Shown here: positions 52,150-61,112 of the stretch, in pieces | How positions within the stretch are numbered: the stretch's first letter is position 1 | Layout of the letters: each line of letters starts with the position of its first letter | The notes under the pieces: model-generated | Database searches by the model: none | Seen by the model: only the letters and a program-made list of their open reading frames with translations | Told to the model about the DNA's origin: nothing | Position numbers and translations under genes: made by a program | NCBI GenBank assembly: GCA_024276825.1 | Contig: JAJRWI010000079.1 | Span: 1-64,000, forward strand | DNA from: an archaeon | GTDB taxonomy: Archaea; Asgardarchaeota; Thorarchaeia; Thorarchaeales; Thorarchaeaceae | Direction: 5' to 3' | Length of the DNA stretch: 64,000 nucleotides

Positions 52150-53124
52150 ATGCCAGAGATGACTTACAGAGAGGCCTTGAAGCAGGGACTGCGAGAGGAG
52201 ATGCAAAGAGATGAACGTGTATTCCTCATGGGTGAAGACATTGGTCTGAACTGGGGAGGAGCGTTTAAGGTCACCAAGGGTCTTGCGGAGGAGTTTGGGG
52301 TTGAACGCGTACGAGACACTCCAATCTCGGAGAACACTATTGTTGGAGCTGCTGTGGGTGCTGCAATCACAGGACTTCGTCCAGTGGCAGAGATCATGTT
52401 TGGAGACCTCATCACGTTAGCCATGGATCAAGTATGCAACCAAGCCGCAAAGATGCACTACATGTTTGGAGGACAGAGGTCAGTCCCAATGGTCATCAGG
52501 ACAGTATTTGGAGGAGGCAAGAATATTGCATCACATCACTCCCAGAGCCTTGAGGCGTGGTTCATGCACACACCCGGCTTGAAGATAGCGGTCCCAGCTT
52601 TTGCTTATGATGTGAAAGGACTGATCAAGACGGCAATCAGAGACCCAAATCCAGTGATGTTCTTTGAGCACAAACTCGTGTATGACAAGAAGGAAGAGGT
52701 CCCTGAAGAGGAGTATCTCATTCCATTTGGTGAGGCAAAGATTCGTAGAGAGGGGGCTGATGTCACAGTGTGGGGCACATTCATCATGGTGCACAAGTCC
52801 CTCGAGGTAGCAGAAGAACTCGCCAAAGAAGGGATCAGTGTAGAAGTGATTGATCCAAGAACTCTCGCACCACTTGATAAGAAGACATTAATCGAGTCTG
52901 TTAAAAAGACTGGACGGCTTGTGGTCGTTAGCGAAGAAACAAAAACAGGAGCAGTCACTGCAGAGATTGCTGCAATGGTCCAAGAGGAGGCTTTTGACTG
53001 GCTGGATGCCCCAGTCAAACGAGTGAACGCGCCCGACACACCTGTACCGTTCAGCCCACCGCTGGAGAACTTTTTCATTCCTGATAAGGAGCGAATTGCC
53101 AGGGCCATCAGAGAGATTGTATAG
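52150..53124 (+). CDS. pdhB: 2-oxoacid dehydrogenase E1 component, beta subunit
   Basis: A 324-residue transketolase-like subunit: MGEDIGLNWGGAFKVTKGL, ENTIVGAAVGAAITGLRPVA, FGDLITLAMDQVCNQAAKMH, GGGKNIASHHSQSLEAWF and PVMFFEHKLVYDKKEEVPEE are family signatures, with GVSVEVIDPRTLAPLDKKTL near the end. Ends shortly before the E2 gene; GGAG (53124-53127) at its stop may serve the E2 start. Confidence 0.95.
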   Translation: MPEMTYREALKQGLREEMQRDERVFLMGEDIGLNWGGAFKVTKGLAEEFGVERVRDTPISENTIVGAAVGAAITGLRPVAEIMFGDLITLAMDQVCNQAAKMHYMFGGQRSVPMVIRTVFGGGKNIASHHSQSLEAWFMHTPGLKIAVPAFAYDVKGLIKTAIRDPNPVMFFEHKLVYDKKEEVPEEEYLIPFGEAKIRREGADVTVWGTFIMVHKSLEVAEELAKEGISVEVIDPRTLAPLDKKTLIESVKKTGRLVVVSEETKTGAVTAEIAAMVQEEAFDWLDAPVKRVNAPDTPVPFSPPLENFFIPDKERIARAIREIV

Positions 53125-53137
53125 GAGACCCATCACA

Positions 53138-54382
53138 ATGGTCACAATCATGATCATGCAACGGATGAGTGTTGCAATGGAGTATGGCGTCATCCTCAAA
53201 TGGCTCAAGAAAGAGGGTGACAAGGTAAAGAAGGGAGAGCCAGTAGTTGAGATATTTGGTGAGAAGAACGAGTTTGAACTCGAGGCCCCTGCAGATGGCA
53301 TCCTGCTCAAGATTCTGTGTGAGGTTGACGATGAGATTCCTATCAGTGAACCAATTGCCATCATTGGCGAGAAGGGAGAGGAGATTCCAGATATCAGACC
53401 AAAAGTGCTCAATGCTCCAAAACAGCAGACAACCACGGCACCAACAATAGCTCCCGCAGAAGTCGTTCAGAGAGAACCACCAAGGATTCGGACGCCTACA
53501 ACAAGAACAACAACATCGGTTCTTTCAACCGGTAGAATCAAGGCATCACCAAGGGCAAGGAAGAAGGCTCGTGAACTCGGCATCGATCTTTCCACTGTTG
53601 TCGGGACGGGACCAGATGGAAGAATAGTTGAACGTGATGTGATTGCAGCTCAGACTACCACTGCCACACCGATAAGTGTCAATCTTGATAGGAATGTGAG
53701 AGCGGTGGAAGCCCTTACACCACTGCGCAGGACAATTGCAAGAAGGATGACTCAGAGCTCTCATAATCCACATATTACAATGATCACCGAGATCGACATG
53801 ACCGAGGTTGTTGCGCTTAGGGAGGAGATAAATGAGCGTACCGAACGAGAGCTTGGGATCAGGGTTTCGTTTAATGATATCATAGTCAAGGCGGTTGCTG
53901 ATGTCCTTGAGAGGTTTCCCAGGTTTAATGCCACACTTGTCGGAAATGAGCTGCACATGTTTGAGGATATTAACATAGGTGTTGCTATGGCTACTGATAA
54001 CGGCCTTTTGGTGCCTGTGGTGAGAGATGCCAACAAGAAATCTATCACCGAGATCGCAAAGGAAACCAAGGAGCTTGGTCGTAGAGCAAGGAACAACAAG
54101 CTAAAGCCTGAAGAACTCTCAGGCAGCACTTTTACTGTGTCGAACCTAGGACCTTTCAAGGTTGACCTGTTTATCCCTGTGATCAATCCGCCAGAAACCG
54201 CAATACTCGCATTGGGCCAGATAAAGAAGAAGCCTGTTGTAATTAATGACATGATTGCGATAAGGAGTATGATGATGGCTAGTTGTGCGGTTGATCATAG
54301 AGTACTTGATGGCGCCCCTGCAGGACGGTTCCTTCAGGCCTTAAAGGAAACACTTGAAAACCCGTTCTTCATGAAAATCTAG
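53138..54382 (+). CDS. pdhC: 2-oxoacid dehydrogenase E2 (lipoyl acyltransferase)
   Basis: About 414 residues with one lipoyl domain (residues ~5-80, lipoyl-Lys43 in FGEKNEFELEAPADG), a Thr/Pro-rich linker, a peripheral subunit-binding domain (ASPRARKKARELGIDLSTVV, GTGPDGRIVERDV) and the catalytic acyltransferase domain with the active-site CAVDHRVLDGAP (His387, Asp391). The lipoyl lysine is flanked by Glu and Asn instead of the usual Asp and Ala. The frame extends back to 53096 inside E1beta, but ATG 53138 is the natural start. No E3 gene follows; it may be elsewhere. Confidence 0.94.
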   Translation: MVTIMIMQRMSVAMEYGVILKWLKKEGDKVKKGEPVVEIFGEKNEFELEAPADGILLKILCEVDDEIPISEPIAIIGEKGEEIPDIRPKVLNAPKQQTTTAPTIAPAEVVQREPPRIRTPTTRTTTSVLSTGRIKASPRARKKARELGIDLSTVVGTGPDGRIVERDVIAAQTTTATPISVNLDRNVRAVEALTPLRRTIARRMTQSSHNPHITMITEIDMTEVVALREEINERTERELGIRVSFNDIIVKAVADVLERFPRFNATLVGNELHMFEDINIGVAMATDNGLLVPVVRDANKKSITEIAKETKELGRRARNNKLKPEELSGSTFTVSNLGPFKVDLFIPVINPPETAILALGQIKKKPVVINDMIAIRSMMMASCAVDHRVLDGAPAGRFLQALKETLENPFFMKI

Positions 54383-54517
54383 GCTCTGCTGGAACGAAAA
54401 TGAGTGATGGGAATCATTCAAGGAGGTCGTTTAACCAGTAATATTGAGGTATATCACCTGATAATAGAGTAAAATAATATATAAGCAGAACTAGTGAAGT
54501 ATACAGTGGGACAACAT

Positions 54518-55318
54518 ATGACTTGGCGTGTGATTGAGACCTCTGAGATGGATATATTCAGAAATCTTGCCATCGAGGAGGCTCTTGCAAAAGTCAACGC
54601 CGAATCAGAAGAGAAAGAATGTACGCTGAGGTTCTGGCAGTCAAATCCTGCAGTTGTAATGGGCCGTTTTCAATGTACGCACCTTGAACTCAATATTGAT
54701 TATTGCAGAGAAAATGGAATACCTATCGCGCGAAGATTCACAGGAGGAGGTACGGTGTACCATGATAAGGGAAACCTCAACATTACACTCTGCATGGACC
54801 AGAGCAGGCCCTATGTGTCGCGTACTCTTACTGAACTATATTGGAACTTCTTTGGAGCCATAGCCAACGCCTTGAGAAAGATCAAAGTGCCGGCATACTA
54901 TGATTCGGACAGACAATGTTTGAGAATAAATGGAAGAAAGATCACAGGTACAGCAGGTTGGCTCAAAAGGGGAGTATCATTCATTCATGGAACTCTATTA
55001 ATAGACTCAGACTTGCAACTCCTCAACAATTGCTTGCATGTCCCACCAAATCAGAAGGAGTATTATCGCAGTCAATCAAGGATACGATGTAAGCCTAGTA
55101 AACGCGATGTGGTCACGGTCATCACAAAAGAGGTTGGGATAAGTCCTTCTTTGAGTGAGATAAAGCGGGCAATCAGTGAACAACTTGCCAAAATCACTGA
55201 AGAAAAATTTGAGATTGGTGAACTCACTCAGGAAGAGATTGATGTAGCAGAGGCCTTATATCAGACTCGCTATAGTCAAGAAGAGTGGAACATGGGTATT
55301 CCAGCCAATAGCGAATGA
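54518..55318 (+). CDS. lplA: Lipoate--protein ligase (LplA N-terminal type)
   Basis: A 266-residue ligase that attaches lipoate to E2. Seen: NLAIEEALAKVN, LRFWQSNPAVVMGRFQ, the key RRFTGGGTVYHDKGNLNIT (arginine and glycine-rich loop), KITGTAGWLKRGVSFIHGTL. It lacks the separate C-terminal domain, as in archaeal LplA-N, which needs a second small protein (LplB); none is visible right here. ATG 54518 (MTWRVIETSE) is preferred over 54494. Position after E2 fits lipoylation of that complex. Confidence 0.9.
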   Translation: MTWRVIETSEMDIFRNLAIEEALAKVNAESEEKECTLRFWQSNPAVVMGRFQCTHLELNIDYCRENGIPIARRFTGGGTVYHDKGNLNITLCMDQSRPYVSRTLTELYWNFFGAIANALRKIKVPAYYDSDRQCLRINGRKITGTAGWLKRGVSFIHGTLLIDSDLQLLNNCLHVPPNQKEYYRSQSRIRCKPSKRDVVTVITKEVGISPSLSEIKRAISEQLAKITEEKFEIGELTQEEIDVAEALYQTRYSQEEWNMGIPANSE

Positions 55319-55333
55319 TGGAGACTGTGAGAA

Positions 55334-55687
55334 TTGGCAGATCATGAGGTTGAAAAGATTCTAAAGAGTTTCATGCGACATTATGGAGCGCTCAATCGTG
55401 ACATTCCTGAAACAAGGAATGCATTTTCAGACTTATTGAAGACTGTACATAAAGACGGAGCTCTCCCGGCCAAGTTTAAGGAGATCATCTGCATTGTGGC
55501 CTCTGTGCTTGCACCCTGTGACTCGTGTATTGTCTATCATGTCAAACAGGCATTGACAGCAGGAGCCACAAGGGAAGAGATTATGGAGGCATGTGGTGTG
55601 GCCATTGTTATGGGCGGAGGACCAGCAGCAGCTCACCTCGCCCTTGTTCAAGATGCCCTTGATGAGTGGGCACCAAGAAAGAAGTGA
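55334..55687 (+). CDS. Carboxymuconolactone decarboxylase/AhpD-like protein
   Basis: A 117-residue all-helical protein of the CMD family. PCDSCIVYHVKQALTAGATR contains the AhpD redox motif CxxC and the nearby His, and CGVAIVMGGGPAAAHLALVQ is the family's C-terminal half. With this motif it may act as an alkylhydroperoxidase-type reductase; AhpD enzymes take electrons from lipoylated E2 proteins, which fits the neighbourhood. The start is TTG 55334 with GGAG about 11 bases upstream. A terminator follows. Confidence 0.85.
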   Translation: MADHEVEKILKSFMRHYGALNRDIPETRNAFSDLLKTVHKDGALPAKFKEIICIVASVLAPCDSCIVYHVKQALTAGATREEIMEACGVAIVMGGGPAAAHLALVQDALDEWAPRKK

Positions 55688-55688
55688 G

Positions 55689-55706
55689 GGAGAGAATAAT
55701 CTCTCC
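55689..55706. terminator. Hairpin terminator between convergent genes
   Basis: GGAGAGA-ATAA-TCTCTCC, a seven-base perfect stem, followed by AATCCATTTTTCC; the AhpD-like gene ends immediately before it. Confidence 0.7.
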
Positions 55707-55741
55707 AATCCATTTTTCCATATGAATTGTTATTTTAGCGT

Positions 55742-56092
55742 TCATTCAAAAGTCCGAACACATAGGAATTTGGCGGGGGACGCGCCATCATTGATGAACT
55801 GATGAGGCTCATTACTAGCTATGTGAATGACATCTCCCCGTTTCAGAGTAATCATCTCGTTACCGACCTTTACACGAATACTGCCTGACATCATATAGAC
55901 GCCATGCTCATGTTCATGAGTGTCATAGGAAGTATGACCTCCAGGCTGAATAATGTAGCACCGCATAGCAAACTTCTGTGACGAGTTGTCGGGATTAAGC
56001 AGCCGATGCCATAGCACACCAGTTATACCTTCTGCCATATATAGTTCATATTCAGACGCAGGAACATCTCTTGTGAGATACATGATTACCAC
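55742..56092 (-). CDS. Cupin-domain protein
   Basis: A 116-residue single cupin. Metal-binding motifs are GGHTSYDTHEHEHGVYMMSG (first) and GDVIHIASNEPHQFINDG (second), so a metal site with three His and one Glu is likely. Many such proteins are small isomerases or dioxygenase-like enzymes; no substrate can be told. It lies five bases after the alcohol dehydrogenase stop, so it is in the same transcript. Met4 is an alternative start. Confidence 0.85.
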   Translation of the reverse strand: MVIMYLTRDVPASEYELYMAEGITGVLWHRLLNPDNSSQKFAMRCYIIQPGGHTSYDTHEHEHGVYMMSGSIRVKVGNEMITLKRGDVIHIASNEPHQFINDGASPAKFLCVRTFE

Positions 56093-56097
56093 CAGGA

Positions 56098-57141
56098 TTA
56101 GCTAAGATCTGTGAATAGAACCTTGATTGCCTTCTGGGTTTCCATCAACTCGAAGCCATCATCCCACTCATCAAGAGAGAGTCTGTGAGTAATGAGTGGG
56201 TTCACATCAATCTGACCACTGGCCATCATCTGAAGCGTAATCACCCAAGACGAAGGTATTGTCCCCCAAGTGCCCCCCATGGTGAGCTCCTTCTCAATCA
56301 TTGTGTCTATATTAATATCTGTAGGGCTACCTTGAACTCCAAGTATCGATATATGTCCAGTAGTCTTCACAAATTCCATGGCCTGCCTTCGTGCCGCAGC
56401 AGATCCTGAGGCCTCTATGACAACATCAGCACCATCAGCAATAGAAACACCCTGTACAATCTCAACAGCATCAGGTGAGGTTTGTACATCAATCGTCAGG
56501 TCAGCCCCTGTCTTCTTGGCAATATCAAGGCGCCAACTGTCAGCACTTGTTCCTGTCACTATGACCTTTCCAGCACCCATTGCACGAGCGACTTGAGCTG
56601 CCAACAGGCCCATGGTACCAGGACCCTGAACTACAACGACATCACCAGGAAAAATGGGAGTAGACTCTACGACAGAATGAACAACACAGGCAGTTGGTTC
56701 TGCCAAAGCGGCCTCTTCAAGTGATAGTCTATCGGGAACTTTGTGAATAATGTACTCTGGAGCAACAAGATACTTTGCAAAAGCTCCATCGGCCAATGAA
56801 ACCCCGAGGATTCTCTTGTTCTTTGCAGTGCATCTGTTCACATGGCCCATCTTACACTGATAGCAACGACCGCAATATGCGGTGGCGGGGGAAACCACTC
56901 TATCACCCACTTCAATGTCTTGAACATTGCTCCCCACCTCAACAACAGTGCCTGCATACTCGTGACCAAGAACAACAGGAGGTGTGTAAAAGGAGTGATC
57001 ATGTTTTATGTGAATGTCAGTGCCGCAGATGCCTGCAGCAGCGACTTCAACTTTGACCTCATTTGGCCCCGGCGTCGGTTCATCAACATCCATGAGTTCG
57101 ATATTTCCAACACCACGGTTCTTCTTCACAAGACCTCTCAT
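56098..57141 (-). CDS. Zinc-dependent alcohol dehydrogenase (threonine/sorbitol dehydrogenase-like)
   Basis: A 347-residue medium-chain dehydrogenase. Catalytic zinc ligands: Cys39 in GICGTD, His60 and Glu61 in LGHEYAG; structural zinc: Cys90, 93, 96 and 104 (CGRCYQCKMGHVNRC). The nucleotide loop is GPGTMGLLAAQVARAMGA. FEVDG-like specificity cues are not visible, so NAD or NADP use and the alcohol or sugar substrate remain open. Followed by a cupin gene that may process the product. Confidence 0.93.
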   Translation of the reverse strand: MRGLVKKNRGVGNIELMDVDEPTPGPNEVKVEVAAAGICGTDIHIKHDHSFYTPPVVLGHEYAGTVVEVGSNVQDIEVGDRVVSPATAYCGRCYQCKMGHVNRCTAKNKRILGVSLADGAFAKYLVAPEYIIHKVPDRLSLEEAALAEPTACVVHSVVESTPIFPGDVVVVQGPGTMGLLAAQVARAMGAGKVIVTGTSADSWRLDIAKKTGADLTIDVQTSPDAVEIVQGVSIADGADVVIEASGSAAARRQAMEFVKTTGHISILGVQGSPTDINIDTMIEKELTMGGTWGTIPSSWVITLQMMASGQIDVNPLITHRLSLDEWDDGFELMETQKAIKVLFTDLS

Positions 57142-57199
57142 TTCTGATCCTCTTGATGACTGAAGAGGCAGGTTCTAAGAATCTTGCGGAAGTGAATTG

Positions 57200-57508
57200 T
57201 TACTTGATAATGTTGAGAAATGTCTGTGGTTCTTCACCCTCATCAAGAGGTCTGACCTTGAACTGAGGACCATATTGCCCTCTGAGTCTTGATGCAACTT
57301 GAGCGCCAACGAACTTCTCTCGAACGCCTGTCTTCTTGCCTTTCCAGAGGAATATTGATTGGGAACGTTCATCCACGATGCAATAGGCCTTGGTGGACTC
57401 TAGGACATTATATGAAACTTCAATCTCCTCGTGTGTGCCATCAGGATGGATTTCGAATCCAACTATCATTAGAGAAGGGCTCCTGTGGTGAAACATGCTT
57501 TGGTTCAT
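57200..57508 (-). CDS. Single gelsolin-domain protein (Asgard-type)
   Basis: A 102-residue protein that is one gelsolin repeat. The core KAYCIVDERSQSIFLWKGKK matches the central strands (YIxDxxxxxxFxWxGK), GAQVASRLRGQYGPQFKV is the long helix and next strand, and LDEGEEPQTFLNII is the terminal EGxExxxF signature. In eukaryotes and Asgard archaea gelsolins bind actin and calcium and sever or cap filaments. Single-repeat forms are known from Asgard genomes as profilin-gelsolin-era relics. Downstream of, and probably co-transcribed with, the zinc-ribbon membrane gene. Confidence 0.75.
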   Translation of the reverse strand: MNQSMFHHRSPSLMIVGFEIHPDGTHEEIEVSYNVLESTKAYCIVDERSQSIFLWKGKKTGVREKFVGAQVASRLRGQYGPQFKVRPLDEGEEPQTFLNIIK

Positions 57509-57551
57509 GGTTGTTGTATCATGTCATTTCTTAAGAACTCGTATAATACAA

Positions 57552-57902
57552 TCAGACCTCTTCAAAAGTCGCCCTGACGACAGCACCACAATATGAGCAT
57601 TTTGCCTCCAATGGCCCGACCCAGTCAATGGTCTCATGACTGAGAGCTGCACCGCATGAAGGGCATTTAGTGGGTATTCGTACGGTTCTAATCCCTGAAC
57701 CATCAGCGCGGGTTCGCGATCTGTAGGATTCAGGTATAGCAAATTCAGGTGCTTCAAGAGTCATTGTTCTTCCAGCAGCCTTGCAGATTTTCACAAAGAC
57801 TACTACAACAATGATGATCATTAGGATCGGCACAATCATGAATATGATTGTGATTGCCCCGAATATTGAGAATATCCCGAAGGGATCGAAACCAATTTGC
57901 AT
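57552..57902 (-). CDS. Membrane-anchored zinc-ribbon protein
   Basis: A 116-residue protein with one or two N-terminal membrane helices (IFSIFGAITIIFMIVPILM, IIIVVVVFVKI) and a C-terminal zinc ribbon CPSCGAALSHETIDWVGP, CSYCGAVVRATF. The tail faces the cytoplasm by the positive-inside rule. Function unknown. The gelsolin-domain gene follows 43 bases downstream, so a link to the membrane or cytoskeleton is possible but unproven. Confidence 0.75.
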   Translation of the reverse strand: MQIGFDPFGIFSIFGAITIIFMIVPILMIIIVVVVFVKICKAAGRTMTLEAPEFAIPESYRSRTRADGSGIRTVRIPTKCPSCGAALSHETIDWVGPLEAKCSYCGAVVRATFEEV

Positions 57903-58019
57903 GCGTATTCCTCGTTGCTTGGTGTGTGTGTTTTCAAATTAATTTGCTTATTACTTTTAAGGATGGCGTGGTTCGCCAAGGTTCACTTTGTGATTAGATA
58001 CATGAAAATACAGCACATG
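57903..58019. other. Non-coding region before the repeat copy
   Basis: Part of a 456-base gap between divergent genes; contains no recognisable gene. The repeat copy follows at 58020. Confidence 0.4.
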
Positions 58020-58202
58020 GGGTTGCGCACAGATGCTGAGAAATGGGACAAACTTGGACACTCTTCAAATAAATGTTTGATAGAACCCTTGAAAAATGTA
58101 GGAGCTTGAATTGTGTGACACATACAAGAGAAAAGCAGTCCTGTGCCGTTCCAGGAAGGACTGGACTCTGATGTCCAAGAATGCCCAACTTACAATGAAC
58201 GG
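58020..58202 (+). repeat. Dispersed structured repeat, third copy
   Basis: Starts GGGTTGCGCACAGATGC and ends CCCAACTTACAATGAACGG. Like 46613-46801 it holds GGAC-TCTGAT-GTCC, with a different six-base loop but the same stem. The middle has diverged. It lies upstream of the frameshifted membrane sensor. Confidence 0.7.
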
Positions 58203-58359
58203 TTTCAACCGACATGAGAATCAAAAATGCTGGATATCAAGTCATGCCATTTTTTTAGAAAAAATGTGGTGTCAATTAATGAATAACTCATAGGAGCATA
58301 TATTAAGTCATTATAAGTCGTATATAGTATAATGCGTCAGACTTTCGGGGTCTTTTGAA

Positions 58360-60456
58360 ATGAAACATGGGACCAAGAGGATTCTAATTCTTTTACCAAT
58401 AATGATTATTTACATTATACTTCTGTATATCAGCGGACCAGACTGGAACACATCTCACGGGGTCAGTGTGATATATTCAGTGTTAGCATTTCTTTGTCTG
58501 ATATTAGTGGTTTCACTCAACAATCTCATCCGTATCGAAAATACAATCGCCAACCAGCTTATTGCAGGAACCGCTAATTATGGGTTCCTCGTCTTTGCAG
58601 GATCGGCAATCTCAAACCTATGGAGAGTTGACAACGGTCCAATTCACCTGCAGCCTCATGGGATATTATTGAATCTGATTGGTCTCTTAATAGCAAGCAC
58701 TCTGTTCTTTGCTTTTGGGCATCAAGTTGGTAAGAATGGGTCTAAGAGCGATTCTGGAGTCTTGTCGCATCTCAGAATCATTGTGGCTGTGATTGGAGTA
58801 GGAATATCTATTATGTTTGCAATAATAATTCGAGCAGACACACCCGTTGACATCATATTGATAGCTGGTTATGCAATTGGATCTATTGCATTTATTCTGT
58901 TTTTTGCAGCTGGAGTACTGATATTTAAGAAGAGGGAGTCTGTGATTTCAATAGACCCATATCGCATTGCAATCGCCGCATGGCTCCTCTCAGCTGCTGC
59001 AATCACTCACATTTACATTCTGTCTAGCCCATCGGTGTTGTGGCTACTTTCGATTGGATTCATTATAATGGCGTTCATCTATGCAGTGATTGGAATCACG
59101 GTCCATTACTTGATTATGATTGAGGTTGATTCAAAACGAGCATATGTATTCTCACTTGGCATCAATCTAGTCATTCTCTTTCCAGTTCTTGGGATCTACC
59201 TAATTAACAGCCTCACTGCAGGTACTACCATAGTGAATGTTGGTGTGACTGTCATCATTCACCTCAGTGCATCGTTGATGGCGGGAGGAGCGGCATATAT
59301 GATGATCATGAGGAGCAGGCGAGCACCCGTTCCATGGCATACTCCAATCATCCTTCTGCTCTTGTTCTGGTGTGCTGCTGAGATAATTATCAGCATTTCC
59401 CCCATGCTGCCCATATATAATGGCACAGTTTCATTAATGCCGTACATCATAGGGTCAATCATCGCCTCGTTGGTGCTCTATATTGCATATAGGGCTGCAT
59501 TTTCTCCAAGATTGAGTGTGGTGCAGTTCAGACCAAAGTGGTTCTATATCATGGCAATTGCCATATTCATCTTGATTCTTGTGTTTGCTGAGTTTGTCCG
59601 TTTTCAACTGTTTCAGGCATTCCCAGATTTTGCTCATGATAGCTTTGTTCAATCAGCATTGGCACCGACTATAATGCTTGTATTCAGCTATTTCACTCTG
59701 TTTGGCATGCTTAGCCTGTTTTTTGTACTGATAAGTCTGCACGGGGGGAGGTTCACATTCGATACAAACCTTGCAAATATTTCAGTGGTCTGGGTCATTG
59801 TTGTGCTGTTGCGCGCAAACTTCAGTGTCTGGACAACTGGCTGGTGGATGACTGACTTCTTGCTTTACTTGACTGCTGTGGGATGCATTCTCTATTTAAT
59901 CAAGGTTCATGTTGACGAAGTAAGAATACGAGAGGACTATCAAGAGCGTATCCTTATCCAAAAGGAGGTCCTATTGAAAGACTTGCTATCTGAGATTCAA
60001 ATGGTTGAAGACCATATAGAAGCGTTAGGTAGAACCAATGAGATGGACTCTCGCCTTGATATTGTTTCAAGGGCCTTGAGCCAGTTATCACATGCAGAGA
60101 GCATAGCTCAAAGAATCAATGCAGTTTTAACAGAGAGCGTCATTGCCAGTTCGGACCTGGTCCCAATGGATTTTGCAGAAATCTGCAAGACTGAGCTGAC
60201 AACTGAAAGAGTGGGATGTACTCCGACATTCACAGGCAGCCTCAAGGAGTGTACTATACTTGCCAATGATTTACTTGTTGATGCAATTCACAAGGTCATG
60301 GAGTTCCTGGTCAATCGAATTGGACTCCTAAATGAGTTGGCTGTGGAGTTTTCACATAACCTAGACAGCGAAACTCCAATGTGCATCGCCGAAATGAGAA
60401 TGACTATTAGAACAGACTATGCTCATGAGAGCAGAACATGCTCCTTAGGTACATGA
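58360..60456 (+). CDS. Multi-pass membrane sensor kinase-like protein, 3' end frameshifted
   Basis: A 698-residue protein with about sixteen membrane helices (residues ~10-530) and a cytoplasmic end. After the helices, EDYQERILIQKEVLLKDLLS, EIQMVEDHIEALGR and ALSQLSHAESIAQR look like a dimerisation region of a histidine kinase, and the region near residues 620-690 (LLVDAIHKVMEFLVNRIG, CIAEMRMTIRTDY) like the N-box and following strand of a HATPase. The G-boxes are missing in this frame. They seem to continue, in another frame, at 60429-60608. The sensing role is not known. Confidence 0.65.
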   Translation: MKHGTKRILILLPIMIIYIILLYISGPDWNTSHGVSVIYSVLAFLCLILVVSLNNLIRIENTIANQLIAGTANYGFLVFAGSAISNLWRVDNGPIHLQPHGILLNLIGLLIASTLFFAFGHQVGKNGSKSDSGVLSHLRIIVAVIGVGISIMFAIIIRADTPVDIILIAGYAIGSIAFILFFAAGVLIFKKRESVISIDPYRIAIAAWLLSAAAITHIYILSSPSVLWLLSIGFIIMAFIYAVIGITVHYLIMIEVDSKRAYVFSLGINLVILFPVLGIYLINSLTAGTTIVNVGVTVIIHLSASLMAGGAAYMMIMRSRRAPVPWHTPIILLLLFWCAAEIIISISPMLPIYNGTVSLMPYIIGSIIASLVLYIAYRAAFSPRLSVVQFRPKWFYIMAIAIFILILVFAEFVRFQLFQAFPDFAHDSFVQSALAPTIMLVFSYFTLFGMLSLFFVLISLHGGRFTFDTNLANISVVWVIVVLLRANFSVWTTGWWMTDFLLYLTAVGCILYLIKVHVDEVRIREDYQERILIQKEVLLKDLLSEIQMVEDHIEALGRTNEMDSRLDIVSRALSQLSHAESIAQRINAVLTESVIASSDLVPMDFAEICKTELTTERVGCTPTFTGSLKECTILANDLLVDAIHKVMEFLVNRIGLLNELAVEFSHNLDSETPMCIAEMRMTIRTDYAHESRTCSLGT

Positions 60457-60608
60457 GTTCCACTTCAAGTGAGGCTGTTGAGATCGCATATATTAGAAGG
60501 CTGATTAGTCTTTTTAAAGGGTCCATTGCGATAATGCCCAATGCTGCCGAGGAGGGACTTCTTGAAATTATCATCGAAATAGCGCTTAGAAAGGTATGTG
60601 ATGATTGA
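60429..60608 (+). pseudogene. Out-of-frame C-terminal piece of the membrane sensor
   Basis: Read in the shifted frame this stretch gives EQNMLLRYMSSTSSEA and then VEIAYIRRLISLFKGSIAIM and LEIIIEIALRKVCDD, the shape of the last helix and strands of a HATPase. It lines up directly behind the 698-residue frame if a one-base indel near 60428-60432 is assumed. So the sensor gene is either inactivated or affected by a sequencing error. An ATG at 60453 could also start a 51-residue protein. Confidence 0.5.
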
Positions 60609-60711
60609 GAACAAGACCCAGCAGTCAGAACAATTCAGCCCACTCGTAATCTATAAAAGAAGTGGAAACAAATCATTGAATTGAAAACCTCAGAGGAGGA
60701 CTTGTAGAAAA

Positions 60712-61071
60712 TTGCAGATTCCAACATTTCTCTTAAGAAAACTATATGTCAAAGGTAGTCTTGAAAATGTTGATGATGGATTCCAATTTAAGATAAAGAA
60801 CTCATTATCACCAGGAACGGCTATTGGCATTGAGCCGATCAAAGTTGACGATAAGGAATACCCATTGGAGAACACAATAATTCGTTCGGATGAAACAGAG
60901 GTTCCTGCAGCAGAGGTCACACAGGACAATTCATTCCCAATCAAAGTAGGGGTTGAGATCATTATTCATATCAAGGGAGAGAAATTGTCAGAAGGGGAGC
61001 ATAAGATCGATATTTCGATACAGACCAAAGAGGCTGGAAAACTCGCTTTTGATGTGAAGGACAGTATATAA
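60712..61071 (+). CDS. DUF6379-like/C-glycoside deglycosidase beta-type protein
   Basis: A 119-residue beta-rich protein: LYVKGSLENVDDGFQFKIKN, GTAIGIEPIKVDDKEYPLEN, VEIIIHIKGEKLSEGEHKID and ISIQTKEAGKLAFDV. The GSLKN..DGFEF-like start resembles the small beta subunits of C-glycoside-deglycosylating enzymes (DUF6379). No alpha subunit gene is next to it, so the call is weak. Start TTG 60712 with GAGGAGGA about 11 bases upstream. A convergent hairpin terminator follows. Confidence 0.5.
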   Translation: MQIPTFLLRKLYVKGSLENVDDGFQFKIKNSLSPGTAIGIEPIKVDDKEYPLENTIIRSDETEVPAAEVTQDNSFPIKVGVEIIIHIKGEKLSEGEHKIDISIQTKEAGKLAFDVKDSI

Positions 61072-61079
61072 AAAAATGT

Positions 61080-61105
61080 ATGCAGAGGAGAAGTTCCCTC
61101 TGCAT
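61080..61105. terminator. Hairpin terminator between convergent genes
   Basis: ATGCAGAGG-AGAAGTTC-CCTCTGCAT, a nine-base perfect stem in the 41-base gap. Confidence 0.7.
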
Positions 61106-61112
61106 TCTAATT

